A stretch of DNA of 64,000 nt, taken from positions 6,851,170 through 6,915,169 of the forward strand of contig NC_051134.1 of assembly GCF_014839805.1 (NCBI RefSeq), read 5' to 3'. Below the pieces are notes generated by a model. The model was not told the origin of the DNA. It was given only the letters and a program-made list of their open reading frames with translations, and did no database searches. Shown here one piece after another: positions 12,721-25,177 of the stretch. The first letter of the stretch is position 1, and each line of letters opens with the position of its first letter. This stretch comes from Manduca sexta. Lineage: Eukaryota > Arthropoda > Insecta > Lepidoptera > Sphingidae. The position numbers were made by a program, and so were the translations under genes.

Positions 12721-13220
12721 GCACTATAATATTGTTTATGAATTTGTAGTAACATAGTAGTAGTATCTTGTTATTCGTTCTTATTATGTTTTATTGAAAA
12801 GAGTAATAGTCGTTACCGTCTCACCTTCGGGGCGACTGAGCGATAATGTTAGGGTCATAAGTCTTATGATATTTTGGCGTTAAACCACCCGAAGCGATTA
12901 AACCCTAATCTCTTTCGATCTTTCAAGGTCCCAGATATCTCGTTTTTATTATTGTAAATCAATTTTCCGCGGATAAATACTTTCCATAGATTTTAATAAC
13001 GAATATTTCAAATATATTTTATTATTCACTAAAATGTATGAGAGTTTAAATGTGCCTTTTCTGACTTGTTATTTACGCTGAATTCAATGCTAGTAAGCCA
13101 CTCCATTGAGGGCTAGCGCAACACACATATTCAAACATTTGCAGAAATGATTTTGCTTACTTTACTAACTACCTGCGTGACATCAACCCTTTCGGATGCA
13201 TCCACTCCCGGGACAGTTAC
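12721..13220. other. No feature recognised
   Basis: Contains a slightly GC-richer patch near 12820-12910 ('CTCACCTTCGGGGCGACTGA') that I cannot place. Confidence 0.55.
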
Positions 13221-13515
13221 AATAAAATACAAAAACATTTATTCGCATAACACCATGACATAAACAATTTACAAAGAAAAGAAAGAAAAAATACTATAAA
13301 AACACACACACACACACACAAACAAATAGATGAAATAACAAAGGAATAATAACGCAAATTAACTAGTGTTCCGAACGTCATTGTGTACCTACGTGTGAAA
13401 CGGGTCTCATACAGCACAATAAAAAAACCCACATAAACGATTACTCAACCCAAGAATCGATCTCAGGACCTGTCGGTTCCTATCCCACACATTACCACTA
13501 AGCCAAAGATTCGAC
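13221..13515 (-). mobile_element. SINE family C with tRNA-like head and CA microsatellite
   Basis: The minus strand starts near TGGCTTAGTGGTAATGTGTG (box A-like GGCTTAGTGG). The box B is 'CTGAGATCGATTCTTGGGTT'. The body is followed by a (TG)n run (complement at about 13302-13320), and the element ends 'AATAAATGTTTTTGTATTTT'. A second, headless copy is at 19189-19370. Confidence 0.7.
13302..13321. repeat. (CA)n microsatellite inside SINE C
   Basis: About nine CA units. The other C copy (19.27 kb) has only CACACA, so the run expanded after insertion. Confidence 0.8.
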
Positions 13516-13849
13516 GAACTATCTCCAAAATTAACTCACGCGATAATCTTAACGACATCAATAGCTGCTTTGTAATCGACATACGCAACCAAATTACCTC
13601 CTTTAGAGGAAATCTTGGTAAATTTTCGAGAACACGTGGTAAAGCGTGTCGATAGTACTCCAATTTCGCTTCTCATCAGCCGGCACGTGACGTGCTTAAG
13701 GTCTCCTCCATTACAAATTCTGATGTACGGCCATAAGGAAATTGGTCTGGAGTATGGAGAAATGTGCCTTTCACTTAATTAACGTTTGGCTTTCAAGAAA
13801 TGGAAAGAGAGTTGAAGATGTATTAATCGTGAATGAATTACATAGATAG

Positions 13850-14145
13850 TATCACGCGTCTATCTCGTAGGGGTAGGCAGAAATAATAAAAAAATAATAA
13901 AATAATAAAATGCTTTATTCATCACGTAGGCGAACATGGTTGCACTTATGATAAGTCAAGGTACATCAGAATATTTCATTATTACTTAGATAAAATCGCT
14001 TATATAAACTAAAAACAATTTATATTAGACATAAAATAAATGAAAGTCTAAAAACTAAACAAAGAAGAAATAATCTTAATTAAGATAAAGGGAGGAACGC
14101 GTCGCGATTCTCACCGGTGAGGATGATAAGAGCCCTAACCTAGCT
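13850..14145 (-). mobile_element. SINE family D copy beside a SINE A tail fragment
   Basis: 'CTTTATTCATCACGTAGGCG' and 'AACATGGTTGCACTTATGAT' (13912-13955) match the D tail at 15830-15880. The adjacent 13850-13882 resembles the SINE A tail ('ATCTCGTAGGGGTAGGCAGA'). The D body is diverged and no tRNA-like head is visible. Confidence 0.55.
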
Positions 14146-14149
14146 AATA

Positions 14150-14430
14150 TGTATAGTGGTAATACATTACCACTTTGCACGATTCTGACATACTTCTCTC
14201 GCTTCCTCCACCTTCAATCTTTTCATTCATTCCCGCCGGTTCAGGGTACTTTTGGCCTGACTTTTATTAAGAATGTCAGATATCTGTAATTCGAAGGTTC
14301 AGTGCAGTCGATTCCCACTAGCTTTTCCATCCACATTTGCCTTATAAATCCTCTTTGTCAGTCTCCTATCATCCATCCGCTCCAAATGCCTAAACCACCT
14401 CAGCAATGTGAATGAAATTCTATTGTGTAC
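14150..14430 (-). mobile_element. Degenerate non-LTR retrotransposon, C-terminal ORF2 remnant
   Basis: The minus strand encodes LLRWFRHLERMDDRRLTKRI followed by YKANVDGKASGN. After a frame change it reads LNRRE, a stop, MKRLKVEEAREVCQNRAKW. Both stretches match the C-terminal tail of a common insect LINE reverse transcriptase (family form about LRWFGHVERMDD.RLTK.IY, then MKRLMKVEEAREVC..R.KW). That comparison is from memory. Stops and a frameshift make it a fossil. The exact LINE clade cannot be settled by eye. Confidence 0.75.
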
Positions 14431-15185
14431 AAAAGGTACTGAGGTAATCAAGTCACCCGCACGCAAAGAAAACGCATCTGTGAATTTCAAACGATTCGTA
14501 TAGGATCATGTTCTATAGGAGGATCTAGATCTAGGGGAGGTCCGCCTAATATTATGACTTCGTGGGTTATAAAAACCATAAATATTAATTTGGCTGCCAC
14601 TGTAGTGAATTTTATATGAATAGCTTCAATCAAGATTATCAGGAAGATACTGAACATCAACAATAATATTTGCTTTAACTCACACATTGTAGGTCTAAAA
14701 CAAACTCCCCTTTTGTAATCTATTCTATTTGTTCGTTTGTTATATATTGTGGTTCATGGATGAAAATTGTAGCTATGAAAGGATTGGTTTGTCTATATTA
14801 AATTCAGTTATGCGAAAATTTAAAAATGTTTCACAGAAGGTCGTTTCCTTCAAGGTGATTCTGCAACGTGACTACATATTGTACTTGAAAAGATCGCGAC
14901 TGTTCTAGCATGCTTATCCCAAGGTCTTTGTTATAAGAAAAAAAGGTTGGTAAAGTGTTTGACATAATAAGATATATTCTTCTTTAGTACGTAATTATTA
15001 CTCAATGAAATTAGGGGGCCATCTAATTATTATGAGATTTAACATGTTATGACGACGATGATGTGACGATTCCACTAAAATGCTATCCAGTACATGTAAT
15101 TAAAGTTCTGGGTAGCTATTTATGGTCAGGTTTTTCGTCACCATCTCGCCATTCAGTTGAGAAATATATAAACCTTTTGCTGGTG
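14431..15185. other. No feature recognised
   Basis: AT-rich. May include older LINE sequence upstream of the 14.2 kb remnant. Confidence 0.55.
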
Positions 15186-15422
15186 GCAATACTTAGATAC
15201 ATATTATATTTGCTGGTGGTAGGATATATTTTATATTCGCCCGGATAGCGACGACCGTACAAAAGGTGTTAAAACCTGCCATAGCGGCCCACGTAAGAGT
15301 GTCGCGGTCCGGGATCAGCCTGTGTATATCCGGTTTCAACAGGCCGGCATAATTGTGTCGACTGTCGAGAGATAATCATCTCTCGTCAATCGACATTCTG
15401 TTAGACCCCACTCCACTTACCT
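15186..15422 (-). repeat. Family E repeat with internal stem-loop
   Basis: Same order as the 10.5 kb copy. It carries a perfect 8 bp stem CGAGAGAT-AATC-ATCTCTCG at 15366-15385, with a looser outer stem TCGACTG/CAATCGA. The ends are near GCAATACTTAGATACATATT and CCCCACTCCACTTACC. Confidence 0.75.
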
Positions 15423-15821
15423 TAAAACCTTACTTTAAAAAAAAACTATAAACTCGTTCAACAAACAAGCTAATCTAAACAAAATATTTACGAAATGCAA
15501 TCCTCAAAGATCCCGAAGCAAACAAACTGCTAATTCGTATCGCTTAAGGTTTTCTTCTTATTGTTTCTTGCAAAAATGCAGCTTAATTAAAGGGAAGGTA
15601 GTTCTATTTTCATTAAAGTGGTAAACAACGCCGACGAACGGAACGGCTACAACGTTGGCTAATTAGCTGACATTACACGCTCAGTCGTTTAGCCTTGGTT
15701 GGATAGAGAGGGAGATTTTGTTTTATACCATTTTTTATCTCTAGGTTATGCTAGCCAATCCATTCGTGTGATGATCTTTCTCCTATATCCCATCTTCTAT
15801 GTCCATCTAGGATATAGATTT
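15423..15821. other. No feature recognised
   Basis: 'CGCCGACGAACGGAACGGCT' near 15630 is locally GC-rich. Nothing else. Confidence 0.55.
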
Positions 15822-16292
15822 AAAAAAAATATTTTATTTATCACGTAGGCGAACAAAGTTGCGCTTATAATACGTCAAAACAAAATATTGTAATAATTAT
15901 TTCAAGTCTTTCTTGTAGATAGTCACAATACATATATAAGCTAATGCACGCACGTCGTCTTTAAAAGTAATTTATTATAAAATGCGATTGCATAATTTAA
16001 GACAGAGACGGAAGAATATTGATTAGTAGGATATCTCATGCACCACCAGTTCGCCGAGCTTATATTTTATTATATCTACTAGATTAGTGTCACAAATTCT
16101 AACTCGGGCAGAGACTTTTTCGCCCTCACACCCACCACTACAACTCCTGTAAGCCAGGATCAGCAGCAATCTAATCCGGGTAAGTCAGTAGTATATTTTT
16201 ATCAAAAAATTCACACAAATTGATATTGCCCACCTGGGAATTGAAACTCGAACATCACTCTTTATAACCCAAATACAATGCCGCTAGATCAA
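15822..16292 (-). mobile_element. SINE family D, long copy with tRNA-like head
   Basis: The minus strand begins TGATCTAGCGGCATTGTATT (box A-like). The box B is 'TCGAGTTTCAATTCCCAGGT'. It runs through 'GCTGATCCTGGCTTACAGGA' and 'GTGAGGGCGAAAAAGTCTCT' to a tail 'CGCCTACGTGATAAATAAAA'. At about 470 bp it is long for a SINE, so its 3' part may derive from a partner LINE (inference). Confidence 0.65.
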
Positions 16293-16560
16293 TGATGTTT
16301 ATAAACATTAAGAAATAAAAGTACCTAGTGAAAAAAAAGCGTAAGTTCCCAAATCTAGAAAACAATATACTCATGTTCCGCTCTCGGAAAATTGGACCCC
16401 AGAGCAACGTACAGGTGTGAAGTTTTAATAAAATTTCGCACTGATATTAAAAAACTTCCCTTTTTTATAGCACACAAAAATGTAATTCTACTATGCATAT
16501 ACTCTTTGTAAGGCATAAAGTTGGAATATATTTGACAGCTTCCATGGTCACTCACTTAAG

Positions 16561-16760
16561 TCTTGTATCTCTGACGAGGTAGGCAGAGGCGTAGCTGGTG
16601 TATCCACTTTACGCCGTGAGTATTCCGTCCCATAATGTGATGGGGGCAAGCCTATCGGCCACATATTCCAGATTCTGAGCTGTAATGAAAAACCCAATAT
16701 AAGTGTACCCGGCCCGGGAATCGAACCCGAGACCTCAGCACAATGAGTAATCAAGTGACT
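16561..16760 (-). mobile_element. SINE family A
   Basis: On the minus strand the box B is GGTTCGATTCCCGGGCCGGG (complement at 16708-16727), preceded by a CTGAGGTCTC motif. The body matches the other A copies (complement of 'CCACTTTACGCCGTGAGTAT' and 'TCCGTCCCATAATGTGATGG'). The 5' tRNA-like stem is partly lost. Confidence 0.8.
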
Positions 16761-17690
16761 GAAAAACGAAGTGTTGCAGATTTAATCCTGAATGGAGAAG
16801 AATATTCTGTTTCTTCCCTGCACCTAGTATGTTTCAAAATAACCTCAACTGGTTTTCTGGAATCAGTTTTCAGTTCATGCTCAGAAACGAAATAAAAGCT
16901 ACATTTTAATTTTAATTAAGAGATTTTTGTTTGTAACGACTCCGTAATTTTATGTTTTAGTAATTTTTCTTTGCAACATTTAGTTTGTAATTTTTTTTCT
17001 TAATTACTAATATATAATTAGGCCACTACACAGCGTGTAAAATAAATGTCGGACCAACTAAAACAGGTCTACAGAGGCCGTCAGTATGAATCGAATTAAA
17101 ACCATTATTTTTGTCCTAAATGCAGAATATGCTAGATGCAGGTCCGTCTGACAACCAGTGGATGGGGGGTTCAAATGCTCGGCAGTAAACTTAATGATTT
17201 AGGTAATTATTTCCCCGATATTGCATAAAGTTATTTAGATTATTGTGATAATTTAATGAATGTAACTTTACGAATAAGCTTCGTATCTACAACTGGTCTA
17301 ATAGGTATACCTTTTTGCACTACGGCAATACTTAGGAGACAATACAAAGAAGCGAGAAGGAAAATGGACAGCCGAGACAAAGGACGCATCTCTAAATTTC
17401 TTATCTACGCAACAAAGCGACACGTGGCGCAAGTAAAATGTTAAAAAAATCATGACTAAACATTGCGACCCTTAAAACCAGTTTTTTGCATAAAATTTAT
17501 GTCGAAACTTGATGGAAAATTGTTTAATTACCCTCAAAAAATTACATCAACGTAGCCATAACCGTGCCCTCGTGAATTTCGTTTGACCGCCGATGCGCGA
17601 TCGCGTCACCCATAGAAACTGTGATATACCAACCGTACGAATTTAATAAGCCAACGTAACACGCGAATTCTTCCAACTTTGTTTATACTA
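16761..17690. other. No feature recognised
   Basis: A 62-codon plus frame (17256-17444) has no family. Confidence 0.6.
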
Positions 17691-18212
17691 GACTAGATGT
17701 GCCCGTGGCTTTGCCCGCCTGGAAATCAGTGTCACTAAGTATTTCCCGTGTAAATCCCGATTGTTTGTGAATTATCGCTTACTTTAACGGTGAAGGAAAA
17801 CTCCGTGAGGAAGCCTGCATACCTGAGCTCTCTATTAAGAATTTTCGAGGGTGTGCGAAGTCTACCAGTCCGCACTAGGCCAGCCTGGTGGACTAAGGCC
17901 TAGTCCCTCTCAGTAGTAGAGGAGGCCCGAGCCCAACAGTGGGACAGTATATAATACAGGGCTGATATTATTATTTATTATTATTAAATTCCGATCCACG
18001 AGATTTTTTACAACCACACGACCTCTGCAACAGTAATCGTTATATTTCAGTCAATTTATATAAAACCGTAATGTACAAGTAACCTAAACCTACCTCAAGA
18101 ATTGCACTATCTTTTAGTAAAAACTATACAGAAATCCGTTTAGTGGATTTTGAGGAAATCGATCTCATACCTACAGCTTTTGGGGACTTTGTTTTATAAT
18201 ACGTATAGAATA
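17691..18212 (+). repeat. Family G repeat split by a SINE B insertion
   Basis: The left part (17691-17761) has GTGCCCGTGGCTTTGCCCGC. The right part (17996-18212) ends with the usual GGGGACTTTGTTTTATAAT tail. The two halves are separated by a SINE B fragment at 17762-17985. The flanks AAATCCCGAT (17752-17761) and AAATTCCGAT (17986-17995) look like a 10 bp target duplication with one mismatch. Confidence 0.7.
17762..17985 (+). mobile_element. SINE family B, 5'-truncated, nested in a G repeat
   Basis: Starts inside the element (the tRNA-like head is missing). It contains 'TTAACGGTGAAGGAAAACTC', the 'GCACTAGGCCAGCCTGGTGG' block and 'CCCAACAGTGGGACAGTAT', and ends in an ATT-rich tail. These features match, in the opposite orientation, the full copy at 56113-56424. 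Confidence 0.75.
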
Positions 18213-18589
18213 TAGATTTTTGCAATCGCTGCTTTAATGGCCGTTTCGAATTAACAAACCATTTTATGAGGGATATTTAATTTGGTTATAATATCGGCTT
18301 ATGCTATAATCGATAAGTTAATCAGATAATGCATTATTTATCGCCTCGTTAGTACTGGCGACGTGAGATCCGACGCTGATTCTTTGGCCAACAAATTTTT
18401 TTTTTTCGTTTAGGTACGTTGTGGGTTAATTTGTTTTTGGCATGTCGGTGAAGTTTCCGACAGTCAATTAGTTATTCTATATAAAAATTACCAATTTGCT
18501 ATCTTAATAAATGATTTTGTGAGTATGCTATAGGTATGACGATATGATGTCAAATATAATGGACATTTAAATTAAACTATTTACGGATT

Positions 18590-18690
18590 TTGTAACGGCT
18601 AATTATATTATTATTTTCTTCCGAGGCGACGTTTCGAAGATTGCAGCCTTCTTGGTCACGCGGCGGACTGCTGTCCGCTTTGTTATATTT
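18590..18690 (-). repeat. Family F repeat fragment
   Basis: 'GCGACGTTTCGAAGATTGCA' and 'GCCTTCTTGGTCACGCGGCG'. Upstream 'AATTAAACTATTTACGGATT' matches the complement of the F 3' region. Confidence 0.6.
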
Positions 18691-19188
18691 TTTATATCTC
18701 ATCTTTTTTATAATCAAAGCGAATTAAGAATGCTTCTTTTACGATTATGACGTAGGGAATAATATATTATCTGACAACCAAATATTGTGTCAAATAAGCA
18801 AGTTATGATAATCTTCACCTAATTATTTTAAATCGTTTAATATATTACTTGACAAAACAAAAATCATAATTTTCTCTCCACTAACATGCGAGAAATAGTT
18901 CTTCTGTGAGGGAGGCGGAGCTAAATCCACTTTTCATCCCTATTTACTATGAAGGCTCACCTCTATTACATAAAACTTCATCTAGGTAAGTATACCTACT
19001 ATAACATTTTTCACGAATGATGCAGAAATGATTTGAATAACTTATTAAGATTGGTCATTTGCTTAGCGTTAACACTTCTCTATACTCAATCAATTCATGT
19101 TAGTTTCCCACAAGTATTGCCTGCCTCAAATTTATTACCTCCCAACGTAATAAATACATCGCCTATAAACGCTAGCATAAGAATAAAG
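18691..19188. other. No feature recognised
   Basis: AT-rich. Confidence 0.6.
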
Positions 19189-19370
19189 GTGACAAATATA
19201 CAAATACAAAAACATTTATTTGCACCATGACGCAAACAATATACAATCAAAACAAAGAAAAAAAATAAAAAAACACACATAAACAAATAGACTAAAATAT
19301 AACAAAGGAATAAAAACGCAAACGAACTTGTACATCGTCCCAAACGTCATGGTGCGTGCGAAACAAAATA
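19189..19370 (-). mobile_element. SINE family C, head missing
   Basis: Shares AATACAAAAACATTTATTTG, 'ACAAAGGAATAAAAACGCAA' and 'CAAACGTCATGGTGCGTGCG' with 13221-13430. No box B is left. Confidence 0.65.
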
Positions 19371-20257
19371 TCGCCACGAAAAAACACAGTCAATATTTCT
19401 AAAAAAAGAAGGCCTCCGTTAATAAAAGTAATTAATTGCCTTATGATACCAGCATGTTTAATTTAGATTTACTAAAAATACATGTTTTCAATGTCCCAAG
19501 TTCGTTATCTCGCTAATTGCCCCCAGCCTTCGCGTCAAAGATGATTGGGGTCCGTAACCTAATTTGTTCTTGTTAATTGTGTTACCTGCTGCTCAGATTT
19601 ATGTTACTTCTCGTAAATATTGAAGGACGAATGGTCAATAGTTTATTGGGAACGTCTGGCTAGATATTAATATTGTATAAATTGAACGATCAGAGGAATA
19701 TTCTCGAAACTAGACAGGTTAGAGAACTATTAATAAGCTGTGTTATAATAATAAATTATAGAAAGGAAAATATATTATAATATAATGTTATTACAAGCTT
19801 TAACTTAAATGGAGACAATAGGGAAAAAAAGCAATTATAGTTCCTCTTACTCTATGATTATAATTTGAAGAACACCTTTTTGACATACGAGGTTAAAACC
19901 ACAACGATATTACGTCACCTTAACTTATAAAAGCAAGCTACAGCAATTCAAAAACACTTCTCCTACTTTTTGTACTAAAATACCGCACTTGACCTAAAAA
20001 CGTAGTCATTATTCTTTCTCAGAGACTGGTCATGCATAATTTTATAGAGATTTATTTTACAACGCTGCAGTAGAACAAAAAGGAGTGTTTCATTAGAATA
20101 GAAATACAACGTCTCGTTTTGAAAATGTATTTTAAATTTTTCTCTAACTAATGTGATTTATGTAGAAGCATCTTGAAGATAATCTAATCTAATTTCAGTA
20201 TAACGGCTGGGAGTTTTTTCTCTAGTTATTGTTAATTTAAACTGTATTTTGTACTTT
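19371..20257. other. No feature recognised
   Basis: AT-rich. Confidence 0.6.
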
Positions 20258-20470
20258 CACACACACACGACATCACGCATTTATCTCTGAAGGGGTATGC
20301 AGAGGCACAACCAGGGCACCCACTTTTTGCCAAGTGTGTTCCATCCGTGATAAATTCCAGACTCCGGGCTGATGCTGAGCAGATAATCCCATCAATTAGC
20401 TCGTCTCGGTATTCAAACCCGGAACCTCAGAGCCATCTCCTACCACGTCAATACGACAAGAACATCACCA
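20258..20470 (-). mobile_element. SINE family A
   Basis: Begins on the plus strand with CACACACACGACATCACGCA (the GT-rich tail of the SINE) and 'TTATCTCTGAAGGGGTATGC'. It ends in a diverged box B, the complement of 'GGTATTCAAACCCGGAACCT'. Confidence 0.78.
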
Positions 20471-22269
20471 CAGTCAGTCTACTCTTCTCGACATAAAAAA
20501 AGAACTATCATTTCCTCCACCATTTCATTTTGCAATAACCCATTGCCACTAATAACAAATGGTTAACAATTGTACTTATGTCCGACTATAACCGACATAA
20601 TTGGCACCATTGTCAGCCCATTAGGGCCACATGGTGAACATAAACACCGTTAACATTAAATTAAAACGTGGTAATGCGATTATATCGGAGCAATCGTGCC
20701 CCGTCCGAGATGGGACGACGCAAGTGCCTGATAAAATAGGCCTGAGAATGTTTAGTTCAGATCTGATTCGGTTCTGTATAATAATACAGTTCTTTATTAT
20801 TATGTCATTACCAAATGTGCCCAAAACTTCATCTGTATGGACTTAGATCTATCTGTAACTTGAAAGTTTTAAAGGAAATTGCAGATATCTTAAGATGATA
20901 ACAATTTTTTCCGAAATTTAATGATATAAAGGCTATATTCTGTTCCAAATTATACTCTGCTTACTTGTGTAAATAGGTCAGTAATGTGCGCTAACAAATA
21001 AATGGAGAAACATACAGACTGAAACTAATTCTAAAAATCGGTGGATTGAATGCTATTACTCTTCTTTAACACTCTTCTTTAATAGATAGCGCAATTTAAT
21101 CAATCCAAAGATTACTTCATTTTCAGGGGATCCCGACCCTCAGCGATGAGGAAAACGAGGCGAGTAGGAGAAGGATTCATCTTTAGTGACCCCTTTCTTA
21201 TTTATTACTTTTCTTTTAATATAGATTCACAGTTTTATTGTATATATTTAAAATCAAAAAGCAAAGGAACTTGTCAATTGTATTAATTCATTGCTATAAA
21301 ACTGCTAATAACATTTTAAATTGACAAGTAAAATAGTGTTACGCTGTCGCCTTATAGTAAAAAACTTGAACTAGATGAAGCAACATGAAAAAACTAGTAA
21401 CCTTCCAAATTAGTTTTTTCAGTCAAAATTTTAAAGAATTTTTTCTTCAAATCTTGTTTGAAAAAAAATCCAGAATCAGTTTAATCAAATTATCTCATTG
21501 ATTTTGCAAATTTCTTCAATTATACAAAGTAATATTTACAAATACGAATATTCGTTCGTTATTTAGTTTGATTACTTTTATTCTGGAATAATCTCCGTGG
21601 GGCCTAGGCTGTCAGCAATAACAAATTCCTGTGAAATCCAATCAACATATTAATCTGCAAGAGTGAATGTATACGGACCGTATCATGAGTTCATTCCTTA
21701 ACCTCTCACTACGTTCAATGTAAACAGGCGTATAATAAGGGTCGATTCAGAAGCAACTGGACAGAACAGATACGAAAGAACGTGTGCGGGCTTGTATTGT
21801 GAATATAATTTATTATCGTTTGTTTATACTAGGAGTACTTAATAAAACGCTATATAAATAATTATTATGTCATATATTTGTTTTCATTGGTGTAGAAAAC
21901 TATTAGATTATAATTCAAGTTTTCTATAAGGTTGAATTGATATCTGTACTATGATTAGTACAGAAGATAATGAAGCTTCCAATGTAATTTGATAGCATTT
22001 TGACACAAAAATAAAAATCTTTATTGTTTGGTTTTCAAAGAGCTCATGGTAAAATATTCATTAATCATTAATAAATGATCTCCGTTCTTAACATTAACTA
22101 TCAAAGGCCATATTTCATCGCATAACTAGTGGAACAGATTATGTTTTCAAGAGCATTTACCTATAACGAACGTTACATGAGTACTAAAATGATGGTAGGA
22201 TTCTCTAAAGGCCAAAGTTCAGAATTTCTAACATTAATGTATCAGGTTTAGTTGTTGATTAAGAATTCA
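20471..22269. other. No feature recognised
   Basis: Opposed short frames at 20621-20846 overlap on the two strands and have no family content. Confidence 0.6.
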
Positions 22270-22400
22270 GTAACAGTAGAGGTAATATTATAATACCGCA
22301 TCTAATGGTAAGCTAGAAAGTGGGTTAATGGACGATAAGTGATCACTGCTCCCGCACCTACAATGCCATAATCATAGTTGGGTTACTGCCTGGTAGAAAA
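22270..22400. repeat. Possible dispersed repeat
   Basis: 'CCGCATCTAATGGTAAGCTA' and 'GATCACTGCTCCCGCACCTA' then CAATGCCATAA have the look of a lepidopteran short repeat. No second copy is seen here. Confidence 0.3.
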
Positions 22401-23999
22401 GAATAGCGATGGTTATTTATAACATTAAGTTCACTGACCGTAGTACAATAAACGGACTTGTTAGTTCGCGGCTTTCTACGTAACTCCTAGCGACCCGAAT
22501 GCATGTTGTAAATAAAATTATTTACAGTTCGGTATTCAAGTATCTTATACTTGAAAAAAACATACGTCAAAGCGGCCATTCCAGCTCTTTCCAGCAGAAT
22601 AAATCTGCCGCACAAAGCAATAGCAATTACCTTTCTTGTGTCAAGTTAAACAACGATCCACTAAATTGAAGATGAAAAGCATCCGATCTTTTAAACGTAT
22701 CCAGGGTAATTTTGTTTTGCCAGGGCAAACAGCGCCGATCCTGATCTTTATTGTGATTTGACGGACGATTTTTTACCGTAATTTCGCCGGAGTTGGTAAC
22801 TGAAAATTGTGAGATTAGTGGGTCGTTCTTGATTTTATTTTGAGGTTCTGATTTGGGAGATTGCCTGCAGTTAAAAGTAATTTTATCTGATTTTTTGTTT
22901 GGAATATGAGGTCATACCAGGTTGCTAGTTTTTGTAAAATATGATCTATATATTCACACTTAGTTATAATGTCAAGAGGCGCAACAACTTATGATAGACT
23001 ACATCTTAAGTTTATCATTTAGATAGTGTAGTGACTAAATCTTGCTAGGATAGAAGTAGTAAAAATATTACTTTCAACAAACCATAAACTTTTGCTTGTA
23101 TTTCCTACCGATATAGAAAACAGGAAAATCCCGATAGAGACTTCTACAATAGATGAACTTTCTTTACGTTTCTTTTACCTTTTTGAAACTATTGGCTGTT
23201 TGGAGTTTCTGTGTCGATACGAACTAAAAGGAAAGCAAAGATTTTACATTATATTTTTAATGTATGCAACGGAATCTTTAGTTATTTAAGTTGTGGAGAA
23301 AATATTATTATACCATTCTCGAGACATTCAGGTTGTTAGCCCAACGGTAAGCATCTTTATATACGCAGCAAAATATATTTGGTAACATGAATAGTCGACA
23401 AATCCACGTCGACAAATGTTATTAAAATGAATTTTTATCAACCGTTCAAATACTTACCGATTCCATAGACGAGATTCTGCCACTAAAACAATATAGCAAT
23501 CAAGTTTTAATAAAAGTAAATAATAACAAATTTAAAATAATGCATACAATCAAGAATACTGGCATTTCAGCAGTAAAATATAAAATATAACTAAAAGAAG
23601 AAATGCTTAATAAAAATTCAAGGAAGCAGCACATGAAACATAATTTTAAAATCTTATTAAAGCAAGCTGTAGGGTCGTTAAAGGTCCATAAATAATTGTA
23701 AATTGTTGCATTCGGACGTAGCCGGCGCCAGTTGTCGACGATATACCAGCGGTAATTATGGGAGATAATGTTAGAATTAAGCAGATTACGGCACTGTTTC
23801 TAGCTTTGGTTTGAGACCATAACGTTCGTGTTATAAATGAGTTTGAACGTGTTTTGGAATTCTGAAAACTTAATTTAGCCAGAATGAATGAGACATTCAG
23901 AAATTTTTATCTTAATTAACTTTGTTGTTTCATTTATAATATACTTCATGAACCTTATGGAAGGTCTTCTGAAAGCAGGATATCTGCTGGGTAAGAAAC
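22401..23999. other. No feature recognised
   Basis: AT-rich. No repeat partner within the window. Confidence 0.6.
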
Positions 24000-24207
24000 A
24001 ACAGTGGCGGCTCTAAACGATCCGAAGCCCCAGACGATAGCAAAAAAACGACGTGAGGCCCCGAGCGAAGCCAAAACAGTGCCTCGGTTTTAACAGATTT
24101 GTCGGTAAGATCGTAAAAAATGTCGTCGAAGGCACCACGCGAGGCCCCTGTAAGCGCGAGGCCCCTAACAGATGCCCTCGTTCACCTTCCACAAAGGCCG
24201 CTTCTGC
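24000..24207. other. GC-rich segment with repeated GAGGCCCC
   Basis: GAGGCCCC occurs three times (near 24055, 24142 and 24160), among 'GAGCGAAGCC' and 'GTCGTCGAAGGCACCACGCG'. It joins directly to the diverged H fragment at 24208. A 92-codon frame spans both, so it is not credible as a gene. Confidence 0.35.
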
Positions 24208-24325
24208 AATACAATGTTTATTTCTGCCAGTAAGCTACATTGTGAAAGTATCTATTTTGTGTTCCAGTTTGCAGGCCAATGTAGCCGCTGTAATTATGAG
24301 CATTATGAGACTTAACTTAAGAGCG
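24208..24325 (-). repeat. Family H fragment, diverged
   Basis: 'CAATGTTTATTTCTGCCAGT' and 'TGTGTTCCAGTTTGCAGGCC' followed by 'ATTATGAGACTTAACTT' match the minus-strand H copy at 60.3 kb. Confidence 0.6.
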
Positions 24326-25177
24326 TCTTAGAGTGATGAGCTCAAAGCCACGCAATGCTTTATTATAGTTCAGGTGGTTTGCTAGTTAATAGGCTGTCTT
24401 ATTGGGAACTGTCACACGTGCATTATGGTTTCCCCATTGAATTGTATTTTTGTTCTATTATCTCAATGGTATATTGACTCACTGGCCTGGCGGCGGCGTA
24501 CTTGGACTGGGCGCTATGGGTTCTATAATCAATTTCCAGATCCTAACAAAAATTTGGACGTTTTTTTTAAATACACTCTTGTTGACTAAGTTTAACAGGG
24601 GTAGGCTTACTCCCTTTCACAGTACAGAACTGACATATGATTGACAAAGTGTGTATTAGTTCCACTTCTGCCTAACCTTTCCGAGATAAGGGCTTGAAGT
24701 TTGTACGTATGTATGTAACGAGCGTACCTACGGAAAAGCCATTTCAGTTAAACTTTAAAGTTATGAGAATTGTTGAGTACTGTTTATACACTTACCATCA
24801 GACAAGCGAGGTGCTTGTTCATTCCTTCCAAAATCTTATAACTCATAAAAGAGCGCCGAAGCAAAACTATTTCACAAACATTTCCACATCAAGTTATCTA
24901 CAGCGTCTTACGTTCAAAGTATTTAATTTACAAGCGCCAAGTCCTCGATTACTTAGTACTTGAATCCACTTAGGGTATACGCGTGCTCGAGCGATAAGTT
25001 ACATGACAAGGGTGGAACTTCGCAATTACGATACTGCTCACTGAATCTGGCGCGTTGTTTAATATTAAGGAAATTGTTTATTCCAGAACGAGGGATATAG
25101 GTGCTGTGAACTAATTTGTCCACAGAACGAATCGGCTGCGCTGGCGCGATACCATTATCGATCTATAGGCTGTTACC
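24326..25177. other. No feature recognised
   Basis: Two frames of 64 and 89 codons without recognisable motifs. Confidence 0.55.

Noticed and set aside
13302..13321. CA microsatellite as a regulatory element
   Set aside because: It is part of a SINE C copy and explained by repeat expansion.
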